Assembly: GCF_000367365.1 (NCBI RefSeq)
Contig: NZ_BARF01000098.1
Coordinates: 62,001 to 126,000, forward strand
DNA length: 64,000 nucleotides
Direction of reading: 5' to 3'
From: Streptomyces prunicolor NBRC 13075
GTDB taxonomy: Bacteria; Actinomycetota; Actinomycetes; Streptomycetales; Streptomycetaceae
This document shows, piece after piece, positions 16,509 to 25,540 of this stretch (positions are counted from its first letter, which is position 1; each line of letters begins with the position of its first letter). Under the pieces are notes generated by a model. That model ran no database searches. It was given only the letters and a program-made list of their open reading frames with translations, and was not told the DNA's origin. Both the position numbers and the translations under genes were made by a program.

Positions 16509-17084
16509 TCACCGCTGCCGAGGAATCCGCCCCAGCGCATGCACCGCCGCCTCCGCCAGCGCCGGGTGGGCCAGCGCGTCGTTCAGTACCGGTCTGGCGC
16601 GCGGGTCGGCCAGTTCGCCGAGGCCCTCCACGCAGGCGAGGGCCACGCGGCGGTACGGGTCGTGCGGGCGGAGGCGGCGTTGCAGCGTGGTGATGAGGGC
16701 GGGGACGGATTCGGGGGCGTGGAGGTCGGCCAGGAGGCGGACGGGGTGCAGCGCGTAGGCGACGCGGAGTTCGTTGGTGGCGAGGGCGGCTGCCGCGCGG
16801 GCGGTGCGGGGGTCGTCGAGGCGGGCCAGGGCGTACGCGGCGGAGGCGCAGCGGGGTGGGTCGCGGTGGTTGAGGAACAGGACGAGGGACTCGAAGGCAC
16901 GCCGGTCGCCCGCGAGGCCGAGGCGGAACGCGGCCAACTCCCGGGCCCAGAGTGGTTGCCCCACGGCCGTGAGCACATCCGCCAGCTCGTCGAGGTCGCC
17001 GGTCGCCGCCAGATGCTCGTACGGCACCGTCCCTCCCGACTCCTGCCGTAAGCGCTCCGTGAGTGATCGCAACTCTTCGTCCAT
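16509..17084 (-). CDS. HEAT-repeat protein
   Basis: A 191-residue all-helical protein made of HEAT-like units (for example DPPRCASAAYALARLDDPRTARAAAAL and HDPYRRVALACVEGLGELADPRARPVL), an architecture used for protein-protein contacts. No catalytic motif is visible and no function can be assigned. The sequence before the ATG has no ribosome binding site but has TAGGCT 7 nt upstream, suggesting a leaderless message. It converges on ridA with a 17-bp gap. Confidence 0.7.
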   Translation of the reverse strand: MDEELRSLTERLRQESGGTVPYEHLAATGDLDELADVLTAVGQPLWARELAAFRLGLAGDRRAFESLVLFLNHRDPPRCASAAYALARLDDPRTARAAAALATNELRVAYALHPVRLLADLHAPESVPALITTLQRRLRPHDPYRRVALACVEGLGELADPRARPVLNDALAHPALAEAAVHALGRIPRQR

Positions 17085-17424
17085 GAAGCCGAGCCTAGGC
17101 GGGTCGTGAGAGGGGCGGGACGTACATCACAAACTCCGGGGGCTGGCGCGCTCGTTACTCACCGGTTAAGCTCAGGTGAGCGAGTTACCCACTCGCGGAT
17201 CTCCTTACGGTGGCCTGGTGACGCAGCCGCCGTGAGTGCAGTCGGTTCGGTGCCTCGTGTACCGCGGTACGACCAGGCCTGGGACAGGGCCGGTCGGAAC
17301 TCTCTCTTCTCGCCGGGCGTGTGCGCTCGTTGCCCGGCATCACCCGCACTCCTTCTCGCACTCCGTGCGCCCCTCGGCGTACGGGTGCGCTCCCAGTCGT
17401 CACCCTCATTCCAGGAGTCCCGCG
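17085..17424. other. Intergenic region upstream of the dehydrogenase gene, with a 12-bp palindrome
   Basis: No coding sequence is supported in these 340 bases. They contain related GAGTTACC/CGTTACTCACC motifs with CTCACC...GGTGAG symmetry near 17150-17195, and an exact 12-bp palindrome GTACCGCGGTAC at 17259-17270. Both could be operators for the 3-hydroxyacyl-CoA dehydrogenase gene, whose ATG is at 17425. A clear -35/-10 pair was not recognised. Confidence 0.4.
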
Positions 17425-19230
17425 ATGGCAACTCCCCTGCCCGACGCCCCCCTGTCCCCGTTCAAGACCATTGCCGTGGTCGGTCTCGGCACGATGGGCA
17501 CCGGTATCACCGAGGTCCTCGCCCGGGCCGGCCGCGAGGTCATCGGTATCGACGTCAGCGAGGCCGCGACCGCCCATGCCGTCGCCGCTCTGGAGAACGC
17601 GACCGCCCACGCCGTGCGGCGCGGCCGGCTGACCGAGCAGGAGCGCACCGACGCCCTGGCCCGCGTCCGCACCTCCACCGACCTGGGCGCCGCGGCCGAC
17701 GCCGACCTGGTCATCGAGGTGGCCCCGGAGTCGTACGAGATCAAGCACCAGATCTTCCGCGCGCTGGACGACATCGTGCGTCCCGACACCATCCTCGCGA
17801 CCGGCACGAACGCCCTCTCCGTGACCCGGCTGGCGGCCGATTCGGCGCGCCCCGAGCGGGTGCTCGGGCTGCACTTCTTCAACCCGGCGCCCGCGATGAA
17901 GCTGGTCGAGGTCGTGTCCTCGGTGCTGACCGCGCCCACCGCCGTCGCCGCCGTCACCGACCTCGCGATCGAGCTGGGCAAGGAGCCCGTCGCGGTCGGC
18001 GACCGGCCCGGGTTCGTCGCGGACGGGCTGCTGTTCGGCTACCTCAACCAGGCGGCCGCGATGTACGAGGCGAAGTACGCCTCCCGCGAGGACATCGACG
18101 CGGCGATGCGGCTCGGCTGCGGGCTCCCCATGGGCCCGCTCGCGCTCCTGGACCTCATCGGCATCGACACCGCGCGCACGGTCCTGGAGGCCATGTACTC
18201 CGAGTCCCACGACCGTCTGCACGCCCCCGCGCCGATCCTGAAACAGCTCAGCGAGGCGGGCCTGACCGGCCGTAAGACGGGTCGCGGCTTCTACTCCTAC
18301 GAGACTCCGGGCAGCGCGACCATCGTGCGGGACGCGCTGACCCCACCGGAGGGCGCGCGGCTCACCCCCGGCCGTACCGTGCGCTCGGTCGGGGTCGCCG
18401 GTTCCGGGACCATGGCGTCCGGTATCGCCGAGGTCTTCGCCAAGGCCGGGTACGAGGTCGTGCTCGCCGCCCGTAGTGAGGAGAAGGCGCAGGTCGCCAA
18501 GTCCCGTATCGGCAAGTCGCTTTCGCGCTCCGTCGACAAGGGCCGGATGACCGCCGAGGCCGCCGCCGAGACCCTGGACCGGATCACCGCGGCGGGCTCC
18601 TACGACTCCTTCGCCGACGTCGATCTGGCCGTCGAGGCGGTCGCCGAGGACCTGGAGATCAAGCAGCAGCTGTTCGCGACGCTGGACAAGGTCTGCAAGC
18701 CGGGCGCGGTCCTGGCCACCACGACCTCGTCGCTCCCGGTCGTCGCGTGCGCCCGCGCCACCTCGCGTCCGCAGGACGTGATCGGCATGCACTTCTTCAA
18801 CCCCGCACCGGCCATGAAGTTGGTCGAGGTCGTCCGTACAGTCTTGACGGATGTTGACGTCCAATCAACAGTGCACGAGGTCTGCGTCAAGATCAAGAAG
18901 CACGCGGTTGACTGTGGTGACCGAGCTGGATTCATCGTCAATGCACTGCTTTTCCCGTACCTCAACAACGCGATCAAGATGGTGCAGGAGCACTATGCGT
19001 CTCTTGACGACATTGATGCCGCGATGAAGCTGGGCGGCGGCTACCCGATGGGCCCCTTCGAGCTGTTGGACGTCGTCGGGCTCGATGTCTCCCTCGCGAT
19101 CGAGAAGGTCCTGCACCGCGAGTTCCGCGACCCGGGCCTGGCTCCGGCACCGCTTCTGGAGCACCTGGTGGCCGCGGGCTGCCTCGGCCGCAAGACGGGC
19201 CGCGGCTTCCGCGAATATGCCCGCCGCTGA
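17425..19230 (+). CDS. Double 3-hydroxyacyl-CoA (3-hydroxybutyryl-CoA) dehydrogenase
   Basis: A 601-residue NAD(P)-dependent enzyme made of two complete 3-hydroxyacyl-CoA dehydrogenase units in tandem. Each has a Rossmann domain (VGLGTMGTGI near residue 16; GVAGSGTMASGI near 327) and a C-terminal helical domain; each repeats HFFNPAPAMKLVEVV and ends in a KTGRGF motif. The catalytic His and Glu typical of the family lie around the HFFNP stretches. It interconverts 3-hydroxyacyl-CoA and 3-oxoacyl-CoA; beside ccr, the likely substrate is 3-hydroxybutyryl-CoA, feeding crotonyl-CoA formation. AGGAG 7 nt before the ATG fixes the start. It precedes the TetR regulator and ccr on the same strand. Confidence 0.85.
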   Translation: MATPLPDAPLSPFKTIAVVGLGTMGTGITEVLARAGREVIGIDVSEAATAHAVAALENATAHAVRRGRLTEQERTDALARVRTSTDLGAAADADLVIEVAPESYEIKHQIFRALDDIVRPDTILATGTNALSVTRLAADSARPERVLGLHFFNPAPAMKLVEVVSSVLTAPTAVAAVTDLAIELGKEPVAVGDRPGFVADGLLFGYLNQAAAMYEAKYASREDIDAAMRLGCGLPMGPLALLDLIGIDTARTVLEAMYSESHDRLHAPAPILKQLSEAGLTGRKTGRGFYSYETPGSATIVRDALTPPEGARLTPGRTVRSVGVAGSGTMASGIAEVFAKAGYEVVLAARSEEKAQVAKSRIGKSLSRSVDKGRMTAEAAAETLDRITAAGSYDSFADVDLAVEAVAEDLEIKQQLFATLDKVCKPGAVLATTTSSLPVVACARATSRPQDVIGMHFFNPAPAMKLVEVVRTVLTDVDVQSTVHEVCVKIKKHAVDCGDRAGFIVNALLFPYLNNAIKMVQEHYASLDDIDAAMKLGGGYPMGPFELLDVVGLDVSLAIEKVLHREFRDPGLAPAPLLEHLVAAGCLGRKTGRGFREYARR

Positions 19231-19366
19231 GGATCCCGGCGACCGGTTCGCGGCCGACGGCGACTGGGGCGGGCTGCTCGATCCCACCGGAGAACCCCTG
19301 CCCACGGCGGGCGGGGGAAACCCCGGACGTGCGCGCCAAGCTGCGCACATGCAGTACGTTCGGGTC

Positions 19367-20176
19367 ATGCCCCAGCCCGCCAAGCCCTCCCGTACACCTG
19401 CCACGCCCGACGCACCGGAGAGTGCCGCGGGCAGTCGCGCCGCCGCCCAGCGCCTCAAGATGCGGCGCGAGTTGGCGGCGGCCGCGATGGAGCTGTTCGC
19501 GACCAAGGGGTACGAGGCGACCACCGTCGACGAGATCGCGGCGGCGGCCGGGGTCGCGCGCCGGACGTTCTTCCGCCACTTCCGCTCCAAGGAAGAGGCG
19601 ATCTTTCCCGACCATGACGACACCTTGATCCGGGCCGAGGCGGTACTCAATGCCGCCCCCGCGCACGAGCACCCGCTCGACACGGTGTGCCGGGGCATCA
19701 AGGAAGTCATGCGCATGTACGCGGCCCAGCCGGAGATCTCGGTCGCCCGCTACAAGCTGACGCGCGAGGTACCCACCCTGCGCGAGGCCGAGATCGCGTC
19801 GGTGGCCCGCTACGAGCGGCTGTTCACGCGCTATCTCCTGGGCCACTTCGACGAGCACGCACACGACGACGACGCCAACGACGACCCGTTGCTCGCCGAG
19901 GTGGCCGCCTCGGCCGTGGTCACCGCCCACAACCACGTGCTCCGGCGCTGGCTGCGGGCCGGCGGCCAGGGCGACGTCGAGGCACAGCTCGACCACGCCT
20001 TCGGGATCGTACGGAAGACGTTCGGGAGCGGCATCGGCGCCGGCCGCACCGCGACCCCCAAGCCGACCACCGCGGCGGTGCACCAGAACGGCGAGGTCCT
20101 GGTGACGGTCGCCCGCACCGACGCCCCGCTGGACGAGGTCATGCGGACCATCGAAGAGGCACTGCGGGACCGCTGA
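19367..20176 (+). CDS. TetR family regulator of the ethylmalonyl-CoA locus (inferred)
   Basis: A 269-residue regulator with a textbook TetR helix-turn-helix at about residues 28-75 (AAMELFATKGYEATTVDEIAAAAGVARRTFFRHFRSKEEAIF), then an acidic ligand-binding domain. The tail (about 225-269, HQNGEVLVTVARTDAPLDEVMRTIEEALRDR) is longer than usual. The ATG at 19367 is chosen because TACGTT sits exactly 6 nt upstream, a leaderless -10 arrangement; an in-frame ATG at 19349 is the alternative. Its position between the dehydrogenase and ccr suggests it controls this pathway, perhaps by binding the palindromes at 20320-20355. It ends at a classic intrinsic terminator. Confidence 0.8.
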   Translation: MPQPAKPSRTPATPDAPESAAGSRAAAQRLKMRRELAAAAMELFATKGYEATTVDEIAAAAGVARRTFFRHFRSKEEAIFPDHDDTLIRAEAVLNAAPAHEHPLDTVCRGIKEVMRMYAAQPEISVARYKLTREVPTLREAEIASVARYERLFTRYLLGHFDEHAHDDDANDDPLLAEVAASAVVTAHNHVLRRWLRAGGQGDVEAQLDHAFGIVRKTFGSGIGAGRTATPKPTTAAVHQNGEVLVTVARTDAPLDEVMRTIEEALRDR

Positions 20177-20197
20177 GCCCCTCACCTGCGTGTGATG

Positions 20198-20224
20198 ACG
20201 GCCACCCCACGGGGTGGCCGTTTT
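20198..20224 (+). terminator. Intrinsic terminator after the TetR gene
   Basis: CGGCCACCCC (20199-20208) and GGGGTGGCCG (20211-20220) form a tight hairpin followed directly by TTTT, 22 bp past the stop codon. It separates the regulator from ccr, so ccr must have its own promoter. Confidence 0.85.
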
Positions 20225-20594
20225 GGCATGTCAGAGCAGATTTTCAGGCACCTTTCAGACCCCGTTCGATCGATCATCGCTCATTTGTTACGTAAAGATT
20301 TCACCTGAGAGCGATTCATGGCACTCGGTGCCTTGCGGGGTGACACGCAGTGTCATACGTTGAAGGTGTCCGGGCGGCCGGCGTGCAGAGATCTTCCGTA
20401 CGTCGGCTGTCCCCGCAACCCACCACTGGGCTGCGCGCCCGGACGCCTGCGTCACAGGCAACCTCCCGCGCCACAAAGCGCTGCCGAAGCACCACCCGCC
20501 GAACCGACGGCACCTCAGCACCCACCCTCAGCAGCAGCACCGACGTAACCATCGGCGCCCCTCCCTCAGGGCGCACTTCGCCGGAGGCAATACC
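20225..20594 (+). promoter_or_regulatory. ccr promoter/leader region with two inverted repeats
   Basis: Non-coding leader of about 370 bases. It holds GGCAC-TCG-GTGCC at 20320-20332 and, nine bases on, TGACAC-GCA-GTGTCA at 20341-20355, immediately followed by TACGTT (20356-20361), a plausible -10 hexamer. A repressor on the second palindrome would cover that promoter; the adjacent TetR protein is the obvious candidate. The 230-base stretch downstream is rich in short GC hairpins. I found no match to a cobalamin or other riboswitch. Confidence 0.5.
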
Positions 20595-21938
20595 GTGACC
20601 GTGAAGGACATCCTCGAAGCGATCCAGTCGCCGGACTCGACTCCGGCCGATTTCGCCGCCCTGCCGCTCCCCGAGTCGTACCGCGCGATCACCGTGCACA
20701 AGGACGAGACGGATATGTTCGCGGGCCTCACCACCCGCGACAAGGACCCCCGCAAGTCGATCCACCTGAACGACGTCCCGGTGCCCGAACTCGGCCCGGG
20801 CGAGGCCCTGGTGGCCGTGATGGCCTCCTCGGTCAACTACAACTCCGTGTGGACCTCGATCTTCGAGCCGCTGTCGACGTTCGGCTTCCTGGAGCGCTAC
20901 GGCAAGCTCAGCGAGCTGACCAAGCGGCACGACCTGCCGTACCACATCATCGGCTCCGACCTCGCGGGCGTCGTCCTGCGCACCGGCCCCGGCGTCAACG
21001 CCTGGAAGCCCGGTGACGAGGTCGTCGCGCACTGCCTGAGCGTGGAGCTGGAGTCGAGCGACGGGCACAACGACACGATGCTCGACCCCGAGCAGCGGAT
21101 CTGGGGCTTCGAGACGAACTTCGGCGGGCTCGCCGAGATCGCGCTCGTCAAGTCCAACCAGCTGATGCCCAAGCCGGGCCACCTGTCGTGGGAGGAGGCC
21201 GCCGCCCCGGGCCTGGTGAACTCCACCGCCTACCGGCAGCTGGTCTCCCGCAACGGCGCCGGCATGAAGCAGGGCGACAACGTCCTCATCTGGGGCGCGA
21301 GCGGCGGACTCGGCTCGTACGCCACGCAGTTCGCGCTCGCGGGCGGCGCCAACCCCATCTGTGTCGTCTCCAGCGAGCAGAAGGCGGACATCTGCCGGGC
21401 GATGGGCGCCGAGGCGATCATCGACCGCACCGCCGAGGACTACAAGTTCTGGGCCGACGAGCACAACCAGGACCCGCGCGAGTGGAAGCGGTTCGGCAAG
21501 CGCATCCGTGAACTCACGAGCGGCGAGGACGTGGACATCGTCTTCGAGCACCCGGGCCGCGAGACCTTCGGCGCAAGCGTTTACGTCACCCGCAAGGGCG
21601 GCACGATCGTCACCTGCGCCTCGACCTCCGGGTACAACCACGAGTACGACAACCGCTACCTGTGGATGTCCCTGAAGAAGATCATCGGCTCGCACTTCGC
21701 CAACTACCGCGAGGCCTGGGAGGCCAACCGGCTGGTCGCCAAGGGCAAGATCCACCCCACGCTCTCCAAGGTGTACTCCCTGGAGGAGACCGGGCAGGCC
21801 GCCTACGACGTCCACCGCAACCTCCACCAGGGCAAGGTCGGGGTCCTGTGCCTCGCCCCCGAGGAAGGCCTCGGCGTGCGCGACGAGGAGAAGCGCGCCC
21901 AGCACATCGACGCCATCAACCGCTTCCGGAACATCTGA
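20595..21938 (+). CDS. ccr: Crotonyl-CoA carboxylase/reductase
   Basis: A 447-residue medium-chain dehydrogenase/reductase that reductively carboxylates crotonyl-CoA with NADPH and CO2 to (2S)-ethylmalonyl-CoA, the committing step of the ethylmalonyl-CoA pathway and a source of ethylmalonyl-CoA for polyketides. Seen: the N-terminal GroES-like domain (VNYNSVWTSIFEPLSTF), the HIIGSDLAGVVLRTGPGV stretch, the nucleotide-binding WGASGGLGSYATQFA (about 229-243), and FEHPGRETFGASVYV and the CCR-specific long insert. GGAGG lies 7 nt before the GTG start. It leads a dense gene string: the ethylmalonyl-CoA mutase gene begins 17 bp after its stop. Confidence 0.97.
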   Translation: MTVKDILEAIQSPDSTPADFAALPLPESYRAITVHKDETDMFAGLTTRDKDPRKSIHLNDVPVPELGPGEALVAVMASSVNYNSVWTSIFEPLSTFGFLERYGKLSELTKRHDLPYHIIGSDLAGVVLRTGPGVNAWKPGDEVVAHCLSVELESSDGHNDTMLDPEQRIWGFETNFGGLAEIALVKSNQLMPKPGHLSWEEAAAPGLVNSTAYRQLVSRNGAGMKQGDNVLIWGASGGLGSYATQFALAGGANPICVVSSEQKADICRAMGAEAIIDRTAEDYKFWADEHNQDPREWKRFGKRIRELTSGEDVDIVFEHPGRETFGASVYVTRKGGTIVTCASTSGYNHEYDNRYLWMSLKKIIGSHFANYREAWEANRLVAKGKIHPTLSKVYSLEETGQAAYDVHRNLHQGKVGVLCLAPEEGLGVRDEEKRAQHIDAINRFRNI

Positions 21939-21955
21939 GGGCTGAGGTCCAGTAC

Positions 21956-23995
21956 ATGACTGAGCGCCAGAAAGACCGGCCGTGGCTGATGCGCACGTAC
22001 GCCGGTCACTCCACGGCAGAGGCGTCCAACGAGCTGTACCGGCGCAACCTCGCCAAGGGCCAGACCGGTCTGTCGGTCGCGTTCGACCTGCCGACGCAGA
22101 CCGGCTACGACTCCGACCACATCCTCGCCCGCGGCGAGGTCGGCCGGGTCGGCGTGCCGATCGCGCACCTCGGGGACATGCGCCGGCTGTTCCAGGACAT
22201 TCCCCTGGACCAGATGAACACCTCGATGACGATCAACGCCACCGCCATGTGGATGTTGGCGCTCTATCAGGTCGTCGCGGAGGAGCAGGGCGTCGACATC
22301 ACCCTGCTCCAGGGGACGACCCAGAACGACATCGTCAAGGAGTACCTGTCGCGGGGCACACACGTGTTCCCGCCGGTTCCCTCGCTCCGGCTGACGACCG
22401 ACATGATCTGCTACACGGTCAACCACATCCCCAAGTGGAACCCGATCAACATCTGCAGCTACCACCTCCAGGAGGCCGGGGCCACCCCGGTCCAGGAGAT
22501 CGCGTACGCCATGTCCACCGCGATCGCCGTCCTGGACGCGGTGTTCGCGTCCGGCCAGATCCCCGAGGACCGCAAGGGCGATGTCGTCGCCCGCATCTCC
22601 TTCTTCGTGAACGCGGGCGTCCGCTTCATCGAGGAGATGTGCAAGATGCGCGCCTTCGGCCGCATCTGGGACGAGATCACCCGCGAGCGCTACGGCATCG
22701 AGAACCCGAAGCAGCGCCGGTTCCGCTACGGCGTCCAGGTCAACTCCCTGGGCCTGACGGAAGCGCAGCCGGAGAACAACGTCCAGCGGATCGTCCTGGA
22801 GATGCTGGCCGTGACACTGTCGAAGGACGCACGCGCGCGTGCCGTGCAACTCCCGGCGTGGAACGAGGCGTTGGGGCTCCCCCGGCCCTGGGACCAGCAG
22901 TGGTCGCTGCGCATCCAGCAGGTACTGGCGCACGAAAGCGACCTGTTGGAGTACGCGGACATCTTCGAGGGCTCGCACGTCATCGAGGCGAAGGTGGCCT
23001 CCCTGGTCGAGGAGTCCCTCGCGGAGATGGACCGCATCGAGGAGATGGGCGGCGCAATGGCCGCCGTCGAGTCGGGCTATCTCAAGTCGCAGCTCGTCTC
23101 CTCGCACGCCGAGCGTCGGGCCCGTATTGAGTCCGGTCAAGAGAAGATCGTCGGCGTCAACATCTTCAACACGACCGAGCCCAATCCACTCACCGCCGAC
23201 CTCGATACAGCTATCCAGACGGTCGACCCGGCCGTAGAGGCCCGTGTCATCGAGTCGTTGCAGCACTGGCGGGACACGCGCTACCAGCCGCCGTTCAACC
23301 ACCCGCGCCCGTGCAAGGCGCTGGAGCGGCTGAAGGAGGCCGCCAAGGGCACCGGCAACCTCATGGAGGCCACCCTGGAGTGCGCCCGCGCCGGTGTCAC
23401 GACCGGCGAGTGGGCCGGGGCCCTGCGCGAGGTGTTCGGCGAGTTCCGGGCGCCCACGGGCGTCTCGTCGGCGCCGGTCGCGGTCCCCGCCGAGGAGGGC
23501 TCGGCGATGGCCGAGGTGCGCCGCAAGGTGGATGTGACGGCGCGCGAGATGGGCGCCGGGAAGCTGCGGTTCCTGGTCGGCAAGCCGGGCCTGGACGGGC
23601 ACTCCAACGGCGCCGAGCAGATCGCCGTACGCGCGCGTGACGCCGGCTTCGAGGTGGTCTACCAGGGCATCCGGCTGACCCCGGAGCAGATCGTGGACGC
23701 GGCCCTCGCCGAGGACGTGCACGCGGTCGGTCTGTCCATCCTGTCCGGCTCGCACGCCCAGTTGGTGCCGGACGTGCTGGACCGGCTGCGCGAGGCCGGC
23801 GCGGCCGACATCCCGGTGATCGCGGGCGGGATCATCCCGAACGCCGACGCCGAGCTGCTCAGGGCCGCGGGAGTGGCCGCGGTCTTCACCCCGAAGGACT
23901 TCGACATCACGGGAATCATCGGCCGTATCGTCGACGAGATCCGGAAAGCGAACAAGCTCGACCCCCTGCTCGACCCCTTGGAGGTCCCCGCATGA
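21956..23995 (+). CDS. meaA: Ethylmalonyl-CoA mutase (B12-dependent, MeaA/Ecm)
   Basis: A 679-residue adenosylcobalamin-dependent mutase converting (2R)-ethylmalonyl-CoA to (2S)-methylsuccinyl-CoA. The N-terminal substrate-binding TIM barrel (about 1-530) starts with RPWLMRTYAGHSTAEASNEL and contains GLSVAFDLPTQTGYDSDH; the C-terminal B12 domain (about 535-679) has the cobalamin-binding DGHSNG motif with the lower-ligand His, plus SILSGSH and IAGGIIP. Length and the position after ccr favour ethylmalonyl-CoA over methylmalonyl-CoA mutase. The ATG at 21956 has GAGG upstream; the longer open frame overlaps ccr. Its stop overlaps the next start by 4 bp (ATGA), indicating translational coupling. 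Confidence 0.95.
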   Translation: MTERQKDRPWLMRTYAGHSTAEASNELYRRNLAKGQTGLSVAFDLPTQTGYDSDHILARGEVGRVGVPIAHLGDMRRLFQDIPLDQMNTSMTINATAMWMLALYQVVAEEQGVDITLLQGTTQNDIVKEYLSRGTHVFPPVPSLRLTTDMICYTVNHIPKWNPINICSYHLQEAGATPVQEIAYAMSTAIAVLDAVFASGQIPEDRKGDVVARISFFVNAGVRFIEEMCKMRAFGRIWDEITRERYGIENPKQRRFRYGVQVNSLGLTEAQPENNVQRIVLEMLAVTLSKDARARAVQLPAWNEALGLPRPWDQQWSLRIQQVLAHESDLLEYADIFEGSHVIEAKVASLVEESLAEMDRIEEMGGAMAAVESGYLKSQLVSSHAERRARIESGQEKIVGVNIFNTTEPNPLTADLDTAIQTVDPAVEARVIESLQHWRDTRYQPPFNHPRPCKALERLKEAAKGTGNLMEATLECARAGVTTGEWAGALREVFGEFRAPTGVSSAPVAVPAEEGSAMAEVRRKVDVTAREMGAGKLRFLVGKPGLDGHSNGAEQIAVRARDAGFEVVYQGIRLTPEQIVDAALAEDVHAVGLSILSGSHAQLVPDVLDRLREAGAADIPVIAGGIIPNADAELLRAAGVAAVFTPKDFDITGIIGRIVDEIRKANKLDPLLDPLEVPA

Positions 23996-24963
23996 CCACG
24001 CCCGCCCCCGTCAACCGGCTTCGCCCGCGGCGCTCCTGTCTCGCGGTCCCCGGGAGCAATCCGCGCTTCCTGGAGAAGGCACAGGGCCTCCCGGCCGACC
24101 AGGTGTTCCTGGACCTGGAGGACGCGTGCGCGCCGCTCGCCAAGCCCGAGGCGCGGCACACCATCGTCAAGTTCCTCAACGAGGGCGACTGGACGGGCAA
24201 GACGCGGGTCGTGCGCGTCAACGACTGGACGACCGAGTGGACGTACCGCGATGTCGTCACGGTCGTCGAGGGCGCGGGCCAGAACCTCGACTGCATCATG
24301 CTGCCGAAGGTGCAGACGGCCCAGCAGGTCGTCGCCCTGGACCTGCTGCTGACGCAGATCGAGAAGACGATGGGCTTCGAGGTCGGCAAGATCGGCATCG
24401 AGGCGCAGATCGAGAACGCGCAGGGCCTCAACAACGTCAACGAGATCGCGACGGCCTCCCAGCGCGTCGAGACGATCATCTTCGGCCCGGCCGACTTCAT
24501 GGCGTCGATCAACATGAAGTCGTTGGTCGTGGGCGAGCAGCCGCCCGGGTACCCGGCGGACGCCTACCACTACATCCTGATGAAGATCCTGATGGCCGCC
24601 CGCGCCAACAACCTCCAGGCGATCGACGGCCCTTACCTCCAGATCCGCAACCTCGACGGCTACCGCGCGGTCGCGCAGCGGGCCGCCGCGCTCGGCTTCG
24701 ACGGCAAGTGGGTGCTGCACCCGGGCCAGGTCGAGGCGTCCAACGAGATCTTCTCGCCCTCTCAAGAGGACTTCGACCACGCCGAGTTGATCCTGGACGC
24801 GTACGACTACTACACGTCCGAGGCGGGCGGCAAGAAGGGCTCCGCGATGCTCGGCGACGAGATGATCGACGAGGCCAGCCGCAAGATGGCGCTCGTCATC
24901 TCGGGCAAGGGCCGGGCCGCCGGTATGGAGCGCACGTCCAAGTTCGAAGCCCCGGAGGCCTGA
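23992..24963 (+). CDS. mcl: HpcH/HpaI aldolase family: beta-methylmalyl-CoA/malyl-CoA lyase
   Basis: A 323-residue citrate-lyase beta-like enzyme. RRSCLAVPGSNPRFLEKA, FLDLEDACAPLAK (metal and substrate contacts), and IEAQIENAQGL with the metal-binding Glu are all present, as is HPGQVEASNEIFSP near the end. In the ethylmalonyl-CoA pathway this enzyme cleaves beta-methylmalyl-CoA to propionyl-CoA and glyoxylate. Its length fits Mcl1-type lyases (about 320 residues). It overlaps the mutase gene by 4 bp and is followed 5 bp later by the MaoC gene. Confidence 0.88.
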   Translation: MTTPAPVNRLRPRRSCLAVPGSNPRFLEKAQGLPADQVFLDLEDACAPLAKPEARHTIVKFLNEGDWTGKTRVVRVNDWTTEWTYRDVVTVVEGAGQNLDCIMLPKVQTAQQVVALDLLLTQIEKTMGFEVGKIGIEAQIENAQGLNNVNEIATASQRVETIIFGPADFMASINMKSLVVGEQPPGYPADAYHYILMKILMAARANNLQAIDGPYLQIRNLDGYRAVAQRAAALGFDGKWVLHPGQVEASNEIFSPSQEDFDHAELILDAYDYYTSEAGGKKGSAMLGDEMIDEASRKMALVISGKGRAAGMERTSKFEAPEA

Positions 24964-24968
24964 GCACC

Positions 24969-25538
24969 ATGCAATTCGGACGCACCTACGAGGAGTTCAA
25001 GGTCGGCGCGGTCTACAAGCACTGGCCCGGGAAGACCGTCACGGAGTACGACGACCACCTCTTCTGTCTCCTGACGATGAACCACCACCCGCTCCACATG
25101 GACGCCAACTACGCCGAGAACACAACGGACTTCGGCAAGAACGTGGTGGTCGGGAACTACATCTACTCGCTGCTGCTCGGCATGTCGGTGCCGGACGTGT
25201 CGGGCAAGGCGATCGCCAACCTGGAGGTCGAGTCGCTGAAGCACGTGGCTCCGACCTTCCACGGGGACACGATCTACGGTGAGACCACGGTCCTCGACAA
25301 GACGCCCTCCAGGTCGAAGAACGACCGCGGGATCGTGTACGTCGAGACCAAGGGCTACAAGCAGGACGGCACGCTGGTCTGCGTGTTCCGCCGCAAGGTG
25401 ATGGTGCCGACCGAGACGTACATCAAGGAGCGCGGCGGCGAGCAGCCCGGCCGCCCGCCCGTCTCCCACCACCACCCTCAAACGACGCCCCTGCGGGACG
25501 ACACCCCCAGTTCCCAGCTCAAGGAGCAGGAGAAGTAG
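24969..25538 (+). CDS. MaoC-like hydratase, probable mesaconyl-CoA hydratase
   Basis: A 189-residue hotdog-fold protein of the MaoC/(R)-hydratase group. FEEFK-like start, a long DDHLFCLLTMNHHPLHMDANYA stretch with the Asp/His pair expected at the active site, and GNYIYSLLLGMSVPD are visible. Within this gene string it most likely hydrates mesaconyl-C1-CoA to beta-methylmalyl-CoA. It has a single hotdog domain, whereas the well-studied proteobacterial enzyme is about 340 residues with two; dimerisation would restore the fold. The last 40 residues (PPVSHHHPQ...) look disordered. It lies 5 bp after the lyase gene and 2 bp before the dehydrogenase gene. Confidence 0.8.
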   Translation: MQFGRTYEEFKVGAVYKHWPGKTVTEYDDHLFCLLTMNHHPLHMDANYAENTTDFGKNVVVGNYIYSLLLGMSVPDVSGKAIANLEVESLKHVAPTFHGDTIYGETTVLDKTPSRSKNDRGIVYVETKGYKQDGTLVCVFRRKVMVPTETYIKERGGEQPGRPPVSHHHPQTTPLRDDTPSSQLKEQEK

Positions 25539-25540
25539 CC

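Noticed and set aside
20225..20594. Possible cobalamin riboswitch before the ccr-meaA genes
   Set aside because: The leader has GC hairpins, but I could not find a conserved B12-box or the expected order of helices. A covariance-model search would settle it.
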